Assembly (NCBI GenBank): GCA_047639575.1
Contig: JBLIOB010000004.1
Span: 1 to 48,156 of the forward strand
Direction of reading: 5' to 3'
Source: JBLIOB01 sp047639575
Lineage (GTDB): Bacteria > Bacteroidota > Bacteroidia > Flavobacteriales_D > Parvicellaceae
Length of the DNA: 48,156 bases
Shown here one piece after another: positions 1 through 7,462 of the stretch. Below the pieces are notes generated by a model. That model searched no databases, was not told the DNA's origin, and saw only the letters and a program-made list of their open reading frames with translations. The stretch's first letter is position 1. The number at the start of each line of letters is the position of its first letter. The position numbers and the translations under genes are program-made.

Positions 1-539
1 TTGTAAATCAGAGATTTATCAGAGGTGTATTGCTTACTCGAGGTACGATGAGCTTTCAGGTCAGGCTTATATCCTATGGCATCTAAAAGTTCCACCAGCT
101 CTCTTAGTGAAATAGAATTATTCTTATATGTAATCTCGGCAACACGCTTAGGGAAATTAACAATGGAATAGGTGATACCATCGTTCAATCGACCGAGATT
201 CTCCAGGAGCCAAATACAGGAACTACAGTGAATTTGTGGAATAGAAAACGAAACCTTACTAATCTCATCATTACTAAATAAAAGAAATTTATTTTTAACT
301 TCATCCTGGTCCAAATAGATGTATTTATCTCTGGATTCTACACTTTCAATTTTGCGCCCTGGATTCTTTTCCAGGCTATAATAAGCATTCAGGTTATTGG
401 ACGACAGGAATTCATAAACGATCATACAACCATTGCAGCAAAAATTTTTGTCTTGATAGAAATTAACCTTCGAAGGACATTTTTCTCCACAATGAAAGCA
501 TGTAGCCTCATTAATTTTATTACTCGCAGAATTAATCAC
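1..539 (-). CDS. ccoI: Copper-translocating P-type ATPase of the CcoI/FixI type, N-terminal part only
   Basis: The gene runs off the left edge; about 180 N-terminal residues are present. CcoI/FixI exports copper for assembly of the cbb3-type high-affinity terminal oxidase. Visible are an N-terminal Cys-rich metal-binding stretch (CFHCGEKCPS, then FCCNGC) followed by an HMA domain with the motif HCSSCIWLLENL, which is the usual order in this family. The membrane and catalytic domains lie outside the window. The frame is closed by a stop at 582-584, and the only plausible start before the Cys motifs is GTG at 537-539. A FixK-like palindrome lies 42 bp upstream, which fits a microaerobic gene. 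Family assignment is confident; the start is less so. Confidence 0.85.
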   Translation of the reverse strand, partial: MINSASNKINEATCFHCGEKCPSKVNFYQDKNFCCNGCMIVYEFLSSNNLNAYYSLEKNPGRKIESVESRDKYIYLDQDEVKNKFLLFSNDEISKVSFSIPQIHCSSCIWLLENLGRLNDGITYSIVNFPKRVAEITYKNNSISLRELVELLDAIGYKPDLKAHRTSSKQYTSDKSLIY

Positions 540-575
540 AAGGGTGAAAATAGCTTGACTTAATTCTGTTTGAAA

Positions 576-587
576 TGACTTTTATCA
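576..587. promoter_or_regulatory. FixK/FNR-like palindrome upstream of ccoI
   Basis: TGACTTTTATCA, matching TGAY-N4-RTCA. Its centre is 42 bp upstream of the GTG start. If it acts at -41.5, transcription would start at about 540, and a -7-like TATTTTCA lies at 545-552 on the minus strand, at the expected spacing. The mRNA would then be practically leaderless. Confidence 0.6.
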
Positions 588-690
588 CCTCGTGAGAAAC
601 CTTAGGTCAGTTCATGGCTCATGTGGCAGATTGGAGTGATTATTTGAGACATAAATATTATTTCATTTACCCGTTGGATTGGAGGTCTCT

Positions 691-724
691 AAGTCACTCG
701 AAAGGTAGGCCCTTCGAATGACCT
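691..724. other. Imperfect stem-loop between usp and ccoI
   Basis: An inverted repeat of 13-base arms (693-705 against 710-722, 11 of 13 pairs) lies in the 266-bp gap between the usp stop and the ccoI start. There is no T-tract, so it is a weak terminator or processing-site candidate. Apart from this and the palindrome at 576-587, I see nothing else in the gap. Confidence 0.35.
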
Positions 725-805
725 AGGGCAAACTTTCTGAACTTTTAATCCGCAATCAATGATCGGCCGGCCTCAATGACCTCTCCTTTTTATAAGTCAT
801 TTTTC

Positions 806-1633
806 CTATTCCCTCATAACAAACAATGGAGTATCCGTACGAAATGACAATTTTTCAGTAGTTGACCCAATAAACAGCCTATTGAAGAAATTGTGGGTCC
901 TTGTTATCAGGCCAAGCATCTGGATATCGTTATTGGAAATAAAGCTTTCAATACCTTCCGTAGGATTATCACTTTCTATATAGTGATATGCAGTTTCGAG
1001 CTCTTGTAAATTATTTCTTAATTGACTCATGCCTTCTATCTCAACAGGCTCCTTAATTTTGTGGTTGTCATCGAATACGTGAACCACAAATAATTTGCCA
1101 TTGAATCGATCGACTGTTTTAACCAAAGGATCTAAGCACTCTTTATTTTCGATATGTCGAAGGTCTGAAGCAAGTCCAAACCTTTGAAGATCAGAAAATC
1201 TTGTGTTTTTGGGAATAGCCAAAAGTGGACGATTGCCTGACTTAATAACTTTTGAGGTGGCACTGCCCATTAATTTGCTTTCTAAACCTGAAGCCCCCTG
1301 AGTTCCCATTATGACCAAATCAACGTTTTCATCAGTATTGATTTGATTAACGATATTAATAAATGGTCCATCTGAAACTCTTTGAACAATCTTGTGATTT
1401 CCGCTAATTTCCAATGGTTGAACCTTTTCATTGTAGAAACGTTTCATGTCCTCAACAGCAAATTGTTTTATTTTCGAATTTAGAGAATACATCATCCCAG
1501 CAGGTCCCTTGGGCTCCTCGGATATATTAAGCAAGATAAAGTAGCAAGGTTGATCACGGTAAAATTGAAACGCATAACTTATTGCGTTTAGTGAATTGTC
1601 CGAAAAATCCGTTGGTAATAATATTGTAGTCAT
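806..1633 (-). CDS. Universal stress protein, tandem Usp domains
   Basis: A 275-residue cytoplasmic protein made of two UspA-fold domains. The first domain begins TTILLPTDFSDNS and ends with the ATP-binding signature GTQGASG...MGSAT (G-2x-G-9x-G-S). The second domain (about residues 150-275) keeps the fold pattern but lacks the glycine signature, which is common in tandem Usps. It lies 58 bp downstream of the hsp20 gene on the same strand and probably shares its transcript, with a hairpin in the gap that could reduce read-through. It is one of five intact Usp genes here. Usps of this kind are typical of hypoxia and stationary-phase regulons; the ligand and exact role cannot be read from the sequence. 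Confidence 0.9.
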   Translation of the reverse strand: MTTILLPTDFSDNSLNAISYAFQFYRDQPCYFILLNISEEPKGPAGMMYSLNSKIKQFAVEDMKRFYNEKVQPLEISGNHKIVQRVSDGPFINIVNQINTDENVDLVIMGTQGASGLESKLMGSATSKVIKSGNRPLLAIPKNTRFSDLQRFGLASDLRHIENKECLDPLVKTVDRFNGKLFVVHVFDDNHKIKEPVEIEGMSQLRNNLQELETAYHYIESDNPTEGIESFISNNDIQMLGLITRTHNFFNRLFIGSTTEKLSFRTDTPLFVMRE

Positions 1634-1653
1634 TATTGAAAATTTAAAATGAA

Positions 1654-1680
1654 ATCGGGCAGGTTACTAACCCGCCCGAT
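1654..1680 (-). terminator. Strong hairpin between hsp20 and usp
   Basis: A GC-rich inverted repeat with arms of about 12 bases and a single internal mismatch (left arm ATCGGGCAGGTT) around a 3-base loop. On the minus strand it is followed by an imperfect T-rich run (TTTCATTTT). It sits just after the hsp20 stop and before usp, so it may be a partial terminator or a 3' stabilising element that sets the hsp20:usp ratio. Confidence 0.6.
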
Positions 1681-1691
1681 AATAGTCAGAC

Positions 1692-2129
1692 CTATTTAAT
1701 GTCAATACTTTTGGACAGCCTTCTTTTAGCCTCTTCGTTTTTTGCAAGTTCGATACGTAAAACACCCGCGTCATATTTCGCATTTATCTTTTCAGAGTTT
1801 ATGCTATCTGGTAGGGTGAATGATCGACCAAATGAAGAGTAGCTGAATTCCTTCCTTGTGTAGTTTTCGTCCACTTCTTCACTCTCTTCTTCTTTTTCAG
1901 AGGAAATTTTTAAGATGCCATTTTCAATATTAACATTGAAATCATCCTTTTTCATTCCAGGAGCCGCAACTTCTATTTCAAAGGACTCATCCGTCTCTTT
2001 AACATTCACAGCTGGCAAAGAAAAATCCAAAATTGGCTCATTAAAAAATCTGTCATTATCAAATAGATCTGAAACCATGGATCTAAATGGATGTCTAATG
2101 CCATTCTTTCTTCTTGTTAAAACACTCAT
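1692..2129 (-). CDS. Small heat-shock protein, Hsp20/alpha-crystallin family
   Basis: A 145-residue ATP-independent holdase. The alpha-crystallin domain spans about residues 38-145 and shows the usual markers: FEIEVAAPGMKKDDF, the glycine of ENGILKISSEKEEE, the GVLRIELAK strand and a short C-terminal tail ending in SIDIK. The N-terminal arm (MSVLTRRKNGIRHPFRSMVSD) is short. Length is normal for bacterial Hsp20. A TGAY-N4-RTCA palindrome is centred 73 bp upstream and a -7-like GACATTTG lies at the expected distance from it. This points to oxygen-dependent rather than only heat-dependent control. Confidence 0.95.
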   Translation of the reverse strand: MSVLTRRKNGIRHPFRSMVSDLFDNDRFFNEPILDFSLPAVNVKETDESFEIEVAAPGMKKDDFNVNIENGILKISSEKEEESEEVDENYTRKEFSYSSFGRSFTLPDSINSEKINAKYDAGVLRIELAKNEEAKRRLSKSIDIK

Positions 2130-2196
2130 AATTTTTATTTTTAGTTAAACATGATTTTTACATTTCAAATGTCCTCATAGAAGGATAATTGTCACA

Positions 2197-2208
2197 TGAT
2201 GAGCATCA
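2197..2208. promoter_or_regulatory. FixK/FNR-like palindrome upstream of hsp20
   Basis: TGATGAGCATCA, a perfect TGAY-N4-RTCA match centred 73 bp before the hsp20 start, immediately past the stop of the upstream phosphoribosyltransferase gene. A minus-strand GACATTTG (2166-2173), similar to the Bacteroidetes -7 element TAnnTTTG, lies where it should if the box acts at -41.5. Confidence 0.7.
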
Positions 2209-2214
2209 ATGATC

Positions 2215-2850
2215 CTATTGATTTTTGTCATACGAATGGAGGTAATTTTCAATCAAACGCATGATTGTTCCATGTTTTACGGGATGGAAGTTGTCATAGA
2301 AATTAGCAATAGGTTGAATTTCTTTTGTTTCGTGAATACAGACGATTTCATCAACTTTATTCTTCAGTTTTTCAAGAATTTCTGCAGAAGCGACTGGAAC
2401 ACCAAGGATTATTTTCTTGGCACCTTCCGCTTTTATCATATCGATGGCAAGCGTAATGGTGCTTCCAGTTTCAATGCCGTCATCAATAACAATTGCGATT
2501 TTATCATTTACTGAGCATCTTTTATCCGTGCCGAAATACATTTTATAAGTATCCTCTTGAACTTTCCTAATTCTATTAATTTCAGATTCAATATAGGTTC
2601 CTAATAGGTCAAATTGATCTTTCAGTAAGAAACCATCTAATGAAACCAAACCGACTAATTGATGGTCATCTGGATGAAAAATTTTATTGATCAACGCTAT
2701 CTCCAGCGGCCTTTCAAGATTTTTTGCTACTTGAGAACCACACATGACACCGCCATTTGGAATAGTAACCACGACAACATCCTTCTGTTTTTTATATTCA
2801 ATTAGTTTTTCAGATAAAAGATCACCTGCGTGAAAGCGATGTTTGAACAT
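2215..2850 (-). CDS. Phosphoribosyltransferase domain protein
   Basis: A 211-residue type I phosphoribosyltransferase. The PRPP-binding loop reads VIDDGIETGSTITLA, near residue 105. The N-terminal half has the PNGGVMCGSQVAKNL segment found in stress-cluster PRTases, which often sit beside Usp and Hsp20 genes; their substrate is generally not known. It is the second gene of a probable operon with the 2937-3350 gene (86-bp gap) and is followed by hsp20, which has its own site. The 86-bp gap contains an 8-bp CATAGATT/AATCTATG inverted repeat with a long loop, of unclear meaning. Whether it salvages a base or does regulatory chemistry is not decidable. Confidence 0.85.
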   Translation of the reverse strand: MFKHRFHAGDLLSEKLIEYKKQKDVVVVTIPNGGVMCGSQVAKNLERPLEIALINKIFHPDDHQLVGLVSLDGFLLKDQFDLLGTYIESEINRIRKVQEDTYKMYFGTDKRCSVNDKIAIVIDDGIETGSTITLAIDMIKAEGAKKIILGVPVASAEILEKLKNKVDEIVCIHETKEIQPIANFYDNFHPVKHGTIMRLIENYLHSYDKNQ

Positions 2851-2936
2851 AATAAGCGTTTTTTAATCAATGATCATAGATTGAAAAATAGGTAGCATTT
2901 TTATCTAGAAAACACATTTCTTAATCTATGGAAATT

Positions 2937-3350
2937 CTAATAATGCTGATACCTAAAGAAATGTCTTACAAAAGCTTTTAATTGATTGTCTGTCATGACA
3001 TCTGCAGTTTCTATGGACGTGACTTTGTTTTTTAGATCTGGAATTTGTTTAAGGTAATTATTCAAACCAACTTTGGCTTCCGAGGGGCCAAATACAATGA
3101 GTGAAGAAGCGTCCTTTACTTCTGAGACAATGTTTTCAAAATATTTTTTTAGCTGATGCTTCTTACGTTCATTCAGTTTGGTTTCTGAAACCGTTTCCTG
3201 AGGTCCATAAGCGGTCTTGCTTCTCGATCCGCCATGTAAATGATACTCTTCAACATTAGAGTCTATAGTCGTAAGTATTTCATTTTTTCCTTCTAGTTTG
3301 ACGATGGATGCTTTTCGCTTGTCCAACCATATTCCAATTTTAGTGCACAT
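2937..3350 (-). CDS. Small protein resembling an eRF1/Pelota-type domain
   Basis: A 137-residue protein with no signal peptide or membrane segment. It starts with IGIWLDKRKASIV, has a central charged GGSRSKTAYGPQE loop and ends with SLIVFGPSEAKVGLNNYL and a basic-aromatic tail. This layout resembles short eRF1-domain-like or host-attachment-like proteins found near Usp genes in Bacteroidetes and other anaerobiosis clusters; I recognise the family only loosely. It is the first gene of a minus-strand unit with its own TGAY-N4-RTCA palindrome 75 bp upstream. A role in ribosome or tRNA-related stress responses would be a guess. Confidence 0.7.
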   Translation of the reverse strand: MCTKIGIWLDKRKASIVKLEGKNEILTTIDSNVEEYHLHGGSRSKTAYGPQETVSETKLNERKKHQLKKYFENIVSEVKDASSLIVFGPSEAKVGLNNYLKQIPDLKNKVTSIETADVMTDNQLKAFVRHFFRYQHY

Positions 3351-3419
3351 AGTAATATTTTTGATGCAATATTACAGGAGGACGACCAATACATAGCTGA
3401 CGGATGATGTGCACAATGA

Positions 3420-3431
3420 TGATTTATATCA
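3420..3431. promoter_or_regulatory. FixK/FNR-like palindrome, leftward promoter
   Basis: TGATTTATATCA, centred 75 bp upstream of the 2937-3350 gene. One of a pair in this divergent region; the second is centred 22 bp away. If it acts at -41.5, transcription starts near 3384. Confidence 0.7.
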
Positions 3432-3441
3432 TTTGGGTGCG

Positions 3442-3453
3442 TGATACGAATCA
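3442..3453. promoter_or_regulatory. FixK/FNR-like palindrome, rightward promoter
   Basis: TGATACGAATCA, centred 76 bp upstream of the lipoprotein gene at 3524. Paired with the site at 3420-3431 with a centre-to-centre spacing of 22 bp, about two helical turns, so both can be occupied on the same face. Confidence 0.7.
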
Positions 3454-3523
3454 TTCATAGGCATGTCGATACTCAGGATAGAAGCATTTCATCAGATCTA
3501 GTTTTGAGGCAAAAATAATCAGC

Positions 3524-4057
3524 ATGAAAAATACAATATTCTTATTCGCTATTTTCTTTCTAACGTCCTGTGTCGGAGTGGAACCACTTTCAGAATATGA
3601 TAAAAAAACTGACTTTAATACATTTAAGACCTTCACCATCTGTGAATCCATTTCAGATGTGCCTTATAAATATGAGATGTATGACAATGCGGAAAGCCGA
3701 AAAATCATGAAGGAAATACTTATCGATCAAATGCAATCGTACGGATATGTACATGATGAGCTGAGTCCAGATTTATTGGTTTCATATGAATTGAAATTTA
3801 ATGATATTGTTCTAAAGTATACGGAGTGCAGAAGAAGTTATGAATATCAAGTATGGGAGGGGTGTAAAATAGTAGAATATCCATTCACTGAAGGAACTAT
3901 GATTTTAACCATCATGGAAAATACATTTAGTCAAATTGTTTGGATTGGTTCTTTAGAAGGGCCATGGGTCGATTCTGAAGAAACTCGTTATGAAAGAAGC
4001 ATGCGGTCTTTCATTAGAAATCTTTTCAAGAATTTCCCTAAAGAAAAGTCAGTATAA
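3524..4057 (+). CDS. DUF4136-like lipoprotein
   Basis: A 177-residue lipoprotein: signal peptide KNTIFLFAIFFLTSC with the lipid-attachment Cys at residue 16. The body has the DUF4136 pattern: a DF..FKTFTI opening strand, then an ..IMKEILIDQMQSYGY helix, then PDLLVSYELKF, and a C-terminal SFIRNLFKNFP helix. The function of DUF4136 is unknown; members are cell-envelope proteins. It has its own FixK-like site 76 bp upstream. A degenerate copy of its last codons lies about 2.4 kb downstream (6443-6497), showing that the locus was duplicated once. Confidence 0.85.
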   Translation: MKNTIFLFAIFFLTSCVGVEPLSEYDKKTDFNTFKTFTICESISDVPYKYEMYDNAESRKIMKEILIDQMQSYGYVHDELSPDLLVSYELKFNDIVLKYTECRRSYEYQVWEGCKIVEYPFTEGTMILTIMENTFSQIVWIGSLEGPWVDSEETRYERSMRSFIRNLFKNFPKEKSV

Positions 4058-4061
4058 TTTA

Positions 4062-4165
4062 TGATAGTAATTGAGGCCATCAACCAGATCCCTTGAAGTA
4101 AATATTTTCGTAATTACTCTTGAAGAATCAATTTCTTCCTTCATCGAGTTCAACGATTCTTTAAA
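4062..4165 (-). pseudogene. Remnant of a usp gene
   Basis: Read on the minus strand, this gap encodes about 35 residues clearly related to the Usp encoded at 6545-7393: KEEIDSS, then SRDLVDGLNYY, against KAEIDYS and ARELVDGINDY. Over 80 ungapped bases (4065-4144 against about 6701-6780) I count roughly 79% identity. The fragment begins just after a stop at 4166-4168 and ends at the tail of the lipoprotein gene. It is what remains of a convergent usp next to the lipoprotein; the 5' domain and the last ~55 codons are gone. Confidence 0.8.
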
Positions 4166-4176
4166 CTAACAACGAT

Positions 4177-5094
4177 ATGAAAAACGTAACAGTCATAGGC
4201 TTTGGATGTGTTGGATCATCACTCTCTTTACTTCTATTGAATAACAAACACTCTATTCGCTTGAATGTGATGGAACCTAATCCGGAGTGTGAAGGTGCAT
4301 TTCTTGATCTGGCACACGGAATTCCTCTGTTCTCTGAAAAGGAATTGCACGTTAATGACGAAGAGCTGTTTCGCAATGCAGACTTCATATATTATACTGC
4401 AGGAATCCCCAATGCAAAAGGGGGCTCGAGACTATCCACGGCCGAACAGAATATTCAATTAACGAAGGAGATTTTTGAGCAACGGGTTTTCGTAAATACA
4501 CCATATATAATTGTAATTACCAATCCAGTTGACATCATATCCCATTCAGTCTATCAATACAGTGGTTTGCCGCAGGACCATGTAATTGGTACAGGAACAT
4601 TCCTGGATAGTATAAGGTTGGCATATTACCTCTCAAGAATCTCTGATCTTGAAGCTTCAGATTTTGATACGACTGTTTTGGGCGAGCATGGCGACTCTTT
4701 GGTACCCATCTATTCAAAGTGTAAAATAAAGGGACAGCCTTTACTTGATTGTGATCAATTCTCAATGAAGGACTTGGAAAAGGCTCGTATTTGCACCATG
4801 AATGCAGCCCTTCAAATCAGAGAGACCCAAGTAGGTACCACTTACGGGGTTTCCAAGTGTGCGGAAGTATTATTGGATTATTTGCTTGAATCAAAGGAAC
4901 ATTCTATCACGCTTTCAATGCGCACAGATACACATTACCGTTCGATTCTTTCATTGGATCATGACATTTATATTAGTATGCCAGTAAATATTAAAAATGG
5001 GATAATCACCGTCAATGATGAAATAGATCTGCTCGAAGTAGAGCTTAATGCTTATCGCGAATCTGCAAGAATACTAGCCGGAATAGTATCGTAA
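4177..5094 (+). CDS. Lactate/malate dehydrogenase family protein
   Basis: A 305-residue NAD-dependent 2-hydroxyacid dehydrogenase. Visible are the Rossmann start VTVIGFGCVGSS, the TNPVD motif, GTGTFLDSIRLAYYL and the catalytic loop GEHGDS with the active-site His. The specificity loop reads AGIPNAKGGSR: the position that is Gln in lactate and Arg in malate dehydrogenases is Asn (residue 79), so the substrate is uncertain. The gene is followed after 32 bp by a dicarboxylate symporter, which suggests oxidation or reduction of an imported C4 acid. There is no FixK-like site upstream, unlike its neighbours, and gene remnants flank the pair, so it was probably inserted here. Confidence 0.85.
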   Translation: MKNVTVIGFGCVGSSLSLLLLNNKHSIRLNVMEPNPECEGAFLDLAHGIPLFSEKELHVNDEELFRNADFIYYTAGIPNAKGGSRLSTAEQNIQLTKEIFEQRVFVNTPYIIVITNPVDIISHSVYQYSGLPQDHVIGTGTFLDSIRLAYYLSRISDLEASDFDTTVLGEHGDSLVPIYSKCKIKGQPLLDCDQFSMKDLEKARICTMNAALQIRETQVGTTYGVSKCAEVLLDYLLESKEHSITLSMRTDTHYRSILSLDHDIYISMPVNIKNGIITVNDEIDLLEVELNAYRESARILAGIVS

Positions 5095-5126
5095 TAATAA
5101 TTGTATAAACGAAGCAAGATATCACC

Positions 5127-6431
5127 ATGATTGAATTTAGACCCTTAAATCATCTATCCATTTATCTGGACCGCCTGGTTAAGGGACGGCTTTGGCTCAA
5201 AGTTATTCTTGGTCTTGGTCTAGGGGCTGGAGTAGGAGTCTTACTTAATCCTTCTATCGGTCTCATAACAGAAGAACTCAGTTCGAGCCTTGCCAATTGG
5301 CTAGATCTTCCGGGCCAGATTTTCATGAAGTTGGTTCAAATGATCATGATTCCACTGATCTTCACATCCATCATATCAGGAATTGTAAGCAACACTTCAG
5401 AGAACCTCAAAACTTTCGGACTTCGTCTATTACTTTATTTCGTGTTTACTACTGCTATTGCTATTTTAATAGGCGTTAGCCTAACGTTGCTTTTTGAACC
5501 TGGTCAATACATATTCGCACATGGCGGATTTCCAAACGCCAGTGTCAGCGAAATTGCGGGGAAAGAACCAATAAACATTGTAGAGAATATCCCAAGAGCC
5601 ATATCGAATCTGATACCTGAAAATCCGCTAGAAACAATTCTGACTGGAGAAATGTTGGGCGTGGTTATTTTCACCATAATTATAGGCGTAGCCATAACGC
5701 AGTTAAATTCAGAAACTGCACAGCCTGTGATTCGTTTTGCAGAAGCCATTCAAAAGATATGCATGATCGTTGTCTCCTGGGCGATGTTGTTGGTCCCATA
5801 CGCTGTATTCGGTCTAATGGCAGCCTTGTTGTCAAGAACAGGATTTGATGTTTTCATTGGTCTCGGGTACTATATGATTGTTGTAATTGTTGGGTTGATA
5901 ACATTGATGATTTTTTATCTGCTCATTATAATGATATTCAGTAAAATGAACCCATTGAAATTCTTAAAGGCGATTAAAGAACCACAACTATTGGCGTTTT
6001 CAACGGCCAGTTCAGCCGCAGTCATGCCGCTATCCATGAAAACAGCTGACGAGAAATTAGGGGTATCCTCAAAGATCAGCGATTTCGTCATTCCTGTTGG
6101 TGCAACCATTAATATGGATGGAACCGCATTATTCCAATGTGCTACCACAATTTTTATGGCGCAGGCCTATGGTGTAGAATTGTCCATGCTCAATCTGGTA
6201 TTGATCACAGTAACCGTTGTTGCGGCATCTGTTGGTACACCGGCTATTCCTGGAGGCGGTGTACTCATTCTGGCGTCAGTTTTACAAAGTTCAGGTATCC
6301 CAGTTGATGGCCTGATCATTATTATTGGTATCGATCGGATCTTAGGGATGTTCAGAACAGCGGTAAATGTTACCGGAGACTTAACGGCATGCGTTGTATT
6401 CAATAGGTTATACGGGGATGTTCCAAAATGA
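5127..6431 (+). CDS. Dicarboxylate/amino-acid:cation symporter (DAACS, GltP/DctA family)
   Basis: A 434-residue inner-membrane transporter with about eight helices and two re-entrant loops. The family signature is present: the serine-rich loop FSTASSAAVMPLSM, the NMDGTALFQ substrate/cation motif and the second hairpin region GTPAIPGGGVLI, followed by the GIDRILGMFRTAVNVTGD helix. It would import glutamate, aspartate or C4-dicarboxylates with Na+ or H+. It is directly downstream of the LDH/MDH-like gene and likely cotranscribed. The exact substrate cannot be told from the sequence. Confidence 0.93.
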   Translation: MIEFRPLNHLSIYLDRLVKGRLWLKVILGLGLGAGVGVLLNPSIGLITEELSSSLANWLDLPGQIFMKLVQMIMIPLIFTSIISGIVSNTSENLKTFGLRLLLYFVFTTAIAILIGVSLTLLFEPGQYIFAHGGFPNASVSEIAGKEPINIVENIPRAISNLIPENPLETILTGEMLGVVIFTIIIGVAITQLNSETAQPVIRFAEAIQKICMIVVSWAMLLVPYAVFGLMAALLSRTGFDVFIGLGYYMIVVIVGLITLMIFYLLIIMIFSKMNPLKFLKAIKEPQLLAFSTASSAAVMPLSMKTADEKLGVSSKISDFVIPVGATINMDGTALFQCATTIFMAQAYGVELSMLNLVLITVTVVAASVGTPAIPGGGVLILASVLQSSGIPVDGLIIIIGIDRILGMFRTAVNVTGDLTACVVFNRLYGDVPK

Positions 6432-6442
6432 ATTAGAAGGAA

Positions 6443-6497
6443 CCAGTTTTCCCAAAGAAATCCTTCCAAGAATTTCCCGAATGAGAAGGCTGTATAA
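6443..6497 (+). pseudogene. Remnant of the 3' end of a DUF4136-like lipoprotein gene
   Basis: The bases after gltP encode RNPSKNFPNEKAV and a stop, matching the end of the lipoprotein at 3524-4057 (RNLFKNFPKEKSV and stop). 6461-6500 and 4021-4060 agree at about 32 of 40 bases. No upstream part of the gene remains. Together with the usp remnant at 4062-4165 it shows that a lipoprotein/convergent-usp pair existed in two copies on either side of the mdh-gltP pair. Confidence 0.75.
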
Positions 6498-6544
6498 TTC
6501 ATCTTAAATAAAACAGAAGTGTTAGTCTAAAAGTATCCCGTCAA

Positions 6545-7393
6545 TTATTCAGCAGCTCGATCATCTTTTACATGATAAACCAAGATAGGAATATGACTTC
6601 TGAAAATCATTTTTGTGGTTAAGCTCTGATGAAATAATTTCTGAAATATGGATTTTGGATGAGTAGACATGGCCAAAATATCAAATTTCTCTATCTCGAT
6701 ATAGTCATTGATGCCATCAACCAGTTCTCTAGCGGTAATTATTTGGGTAGATAGTTTTGAATAATCAATTTCTGCCTTAATTTGATCAAGCTTATGTTGC
6801 AATGCATTTTCTTCCTGACCATTTACCTTAATATGAAGAATACTTAATTCTGCACTCAATTTTCTAGCAAGGCTGGATAAATTATTCAATACGTCTTTTT
6901 CTGAATAAATCAGATCAGTTGTATAAAGAATTCTATCGATATCTTTATACTCTGCCTCAGCTGGGATGGCAAGCGCTGGGCACTGAACTTTTTTTGTGAC
7001 CTCTGCGGCAACACTGCCTATCCAAAACTTTTCATGGTTGGATTCTCCCCGGGTACCCATGATAACAAAATCTATTTTATTTTTTTCTGCATATTTCACT
7101 ATTTCATTAACTACACTTCCTTTTTTTAGCACGCAATTAGAAGAGGTAGGGGGAATGCCATTTCTTTCAAGGAGCTTTTGGCACTGAATCAAAGAATGCT
7201 TTTTGATTCTTTCTTCAGAAATTTTCATAGAGCTTTCGGGAGTAGTAAATTTATTTGTACGTCCCATCAATGGAACGTCATAGACATGTATGACAATAAT
7301 TTCTGCTTGTTGTTCCTTTGCGAATAGTTTGGCATATCGAAATGCGTTCTCAGCATTTTTTGAGAAATCTGTAGGAAATAAAATAGTATTCAT
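6545..7393 (-). CDS. Universal stress protein, tandem Usp domains
   Basis: A 282-residue two-domain Usp. Domain 1 opens NTILFPTDFSKNAENAF and carries the ATP-binding signature GTRGESN...WIGSVA. Domain 2 (from about residue 155) opens IDRILYTTDL and lacks the glycines. It is the third gene of a minus-strand unit: peroxiredoxin, flavodoxin-like protein, usp, with gaps of 37 and 69 bp. It would be controlled by the FixK-like site upstream of the peroxiredoxin. A part of its second domain is duplicated as a remnant at 4062-4165. Confidence 0.9.
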   Translation of the reverse strand: MNTILFPTDFSKNAENAFRYAKLFAKEQQAEIIVIHVYDVPLMGRTNKFTTPESSMKISEERIKKHSLIQCQKLLERNGIPPTSSNCVLKKGSVVNEIVKYAEKNKIDFVIMGTRGESNHEKFWIGSVAAEVTKKVQCPALAIPAEAEYKDIDRILYTTDLIYSEKDVLNNLSSLARKLSAELSILHIKVNGQEENALQHKLDQIKAEIDYSKLSTQIITARELVDGINDYIEIEKFDILAMSTHPKSIFQKLFHQSLTTKMIFRSHIPILVYHVKDDRAAE

Positions 7394-7462
7394 TTTGATA
7401 AGTTTAATTAATGTAGGTGATAATTTAAGTTAGGTGGTAAGTACATGCTGTTCTAAGTTCTT

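Noticed and set aside
4071..4083. TTGAGGCCATCAA as a FixK-like site upstream of the dehydrogenase gene
   Set aside because: The core is one base too short for TGAY-N4-RTCA, and the sequence lies inside the usp remnant where the same bases encode residues conserved with the intact usp.
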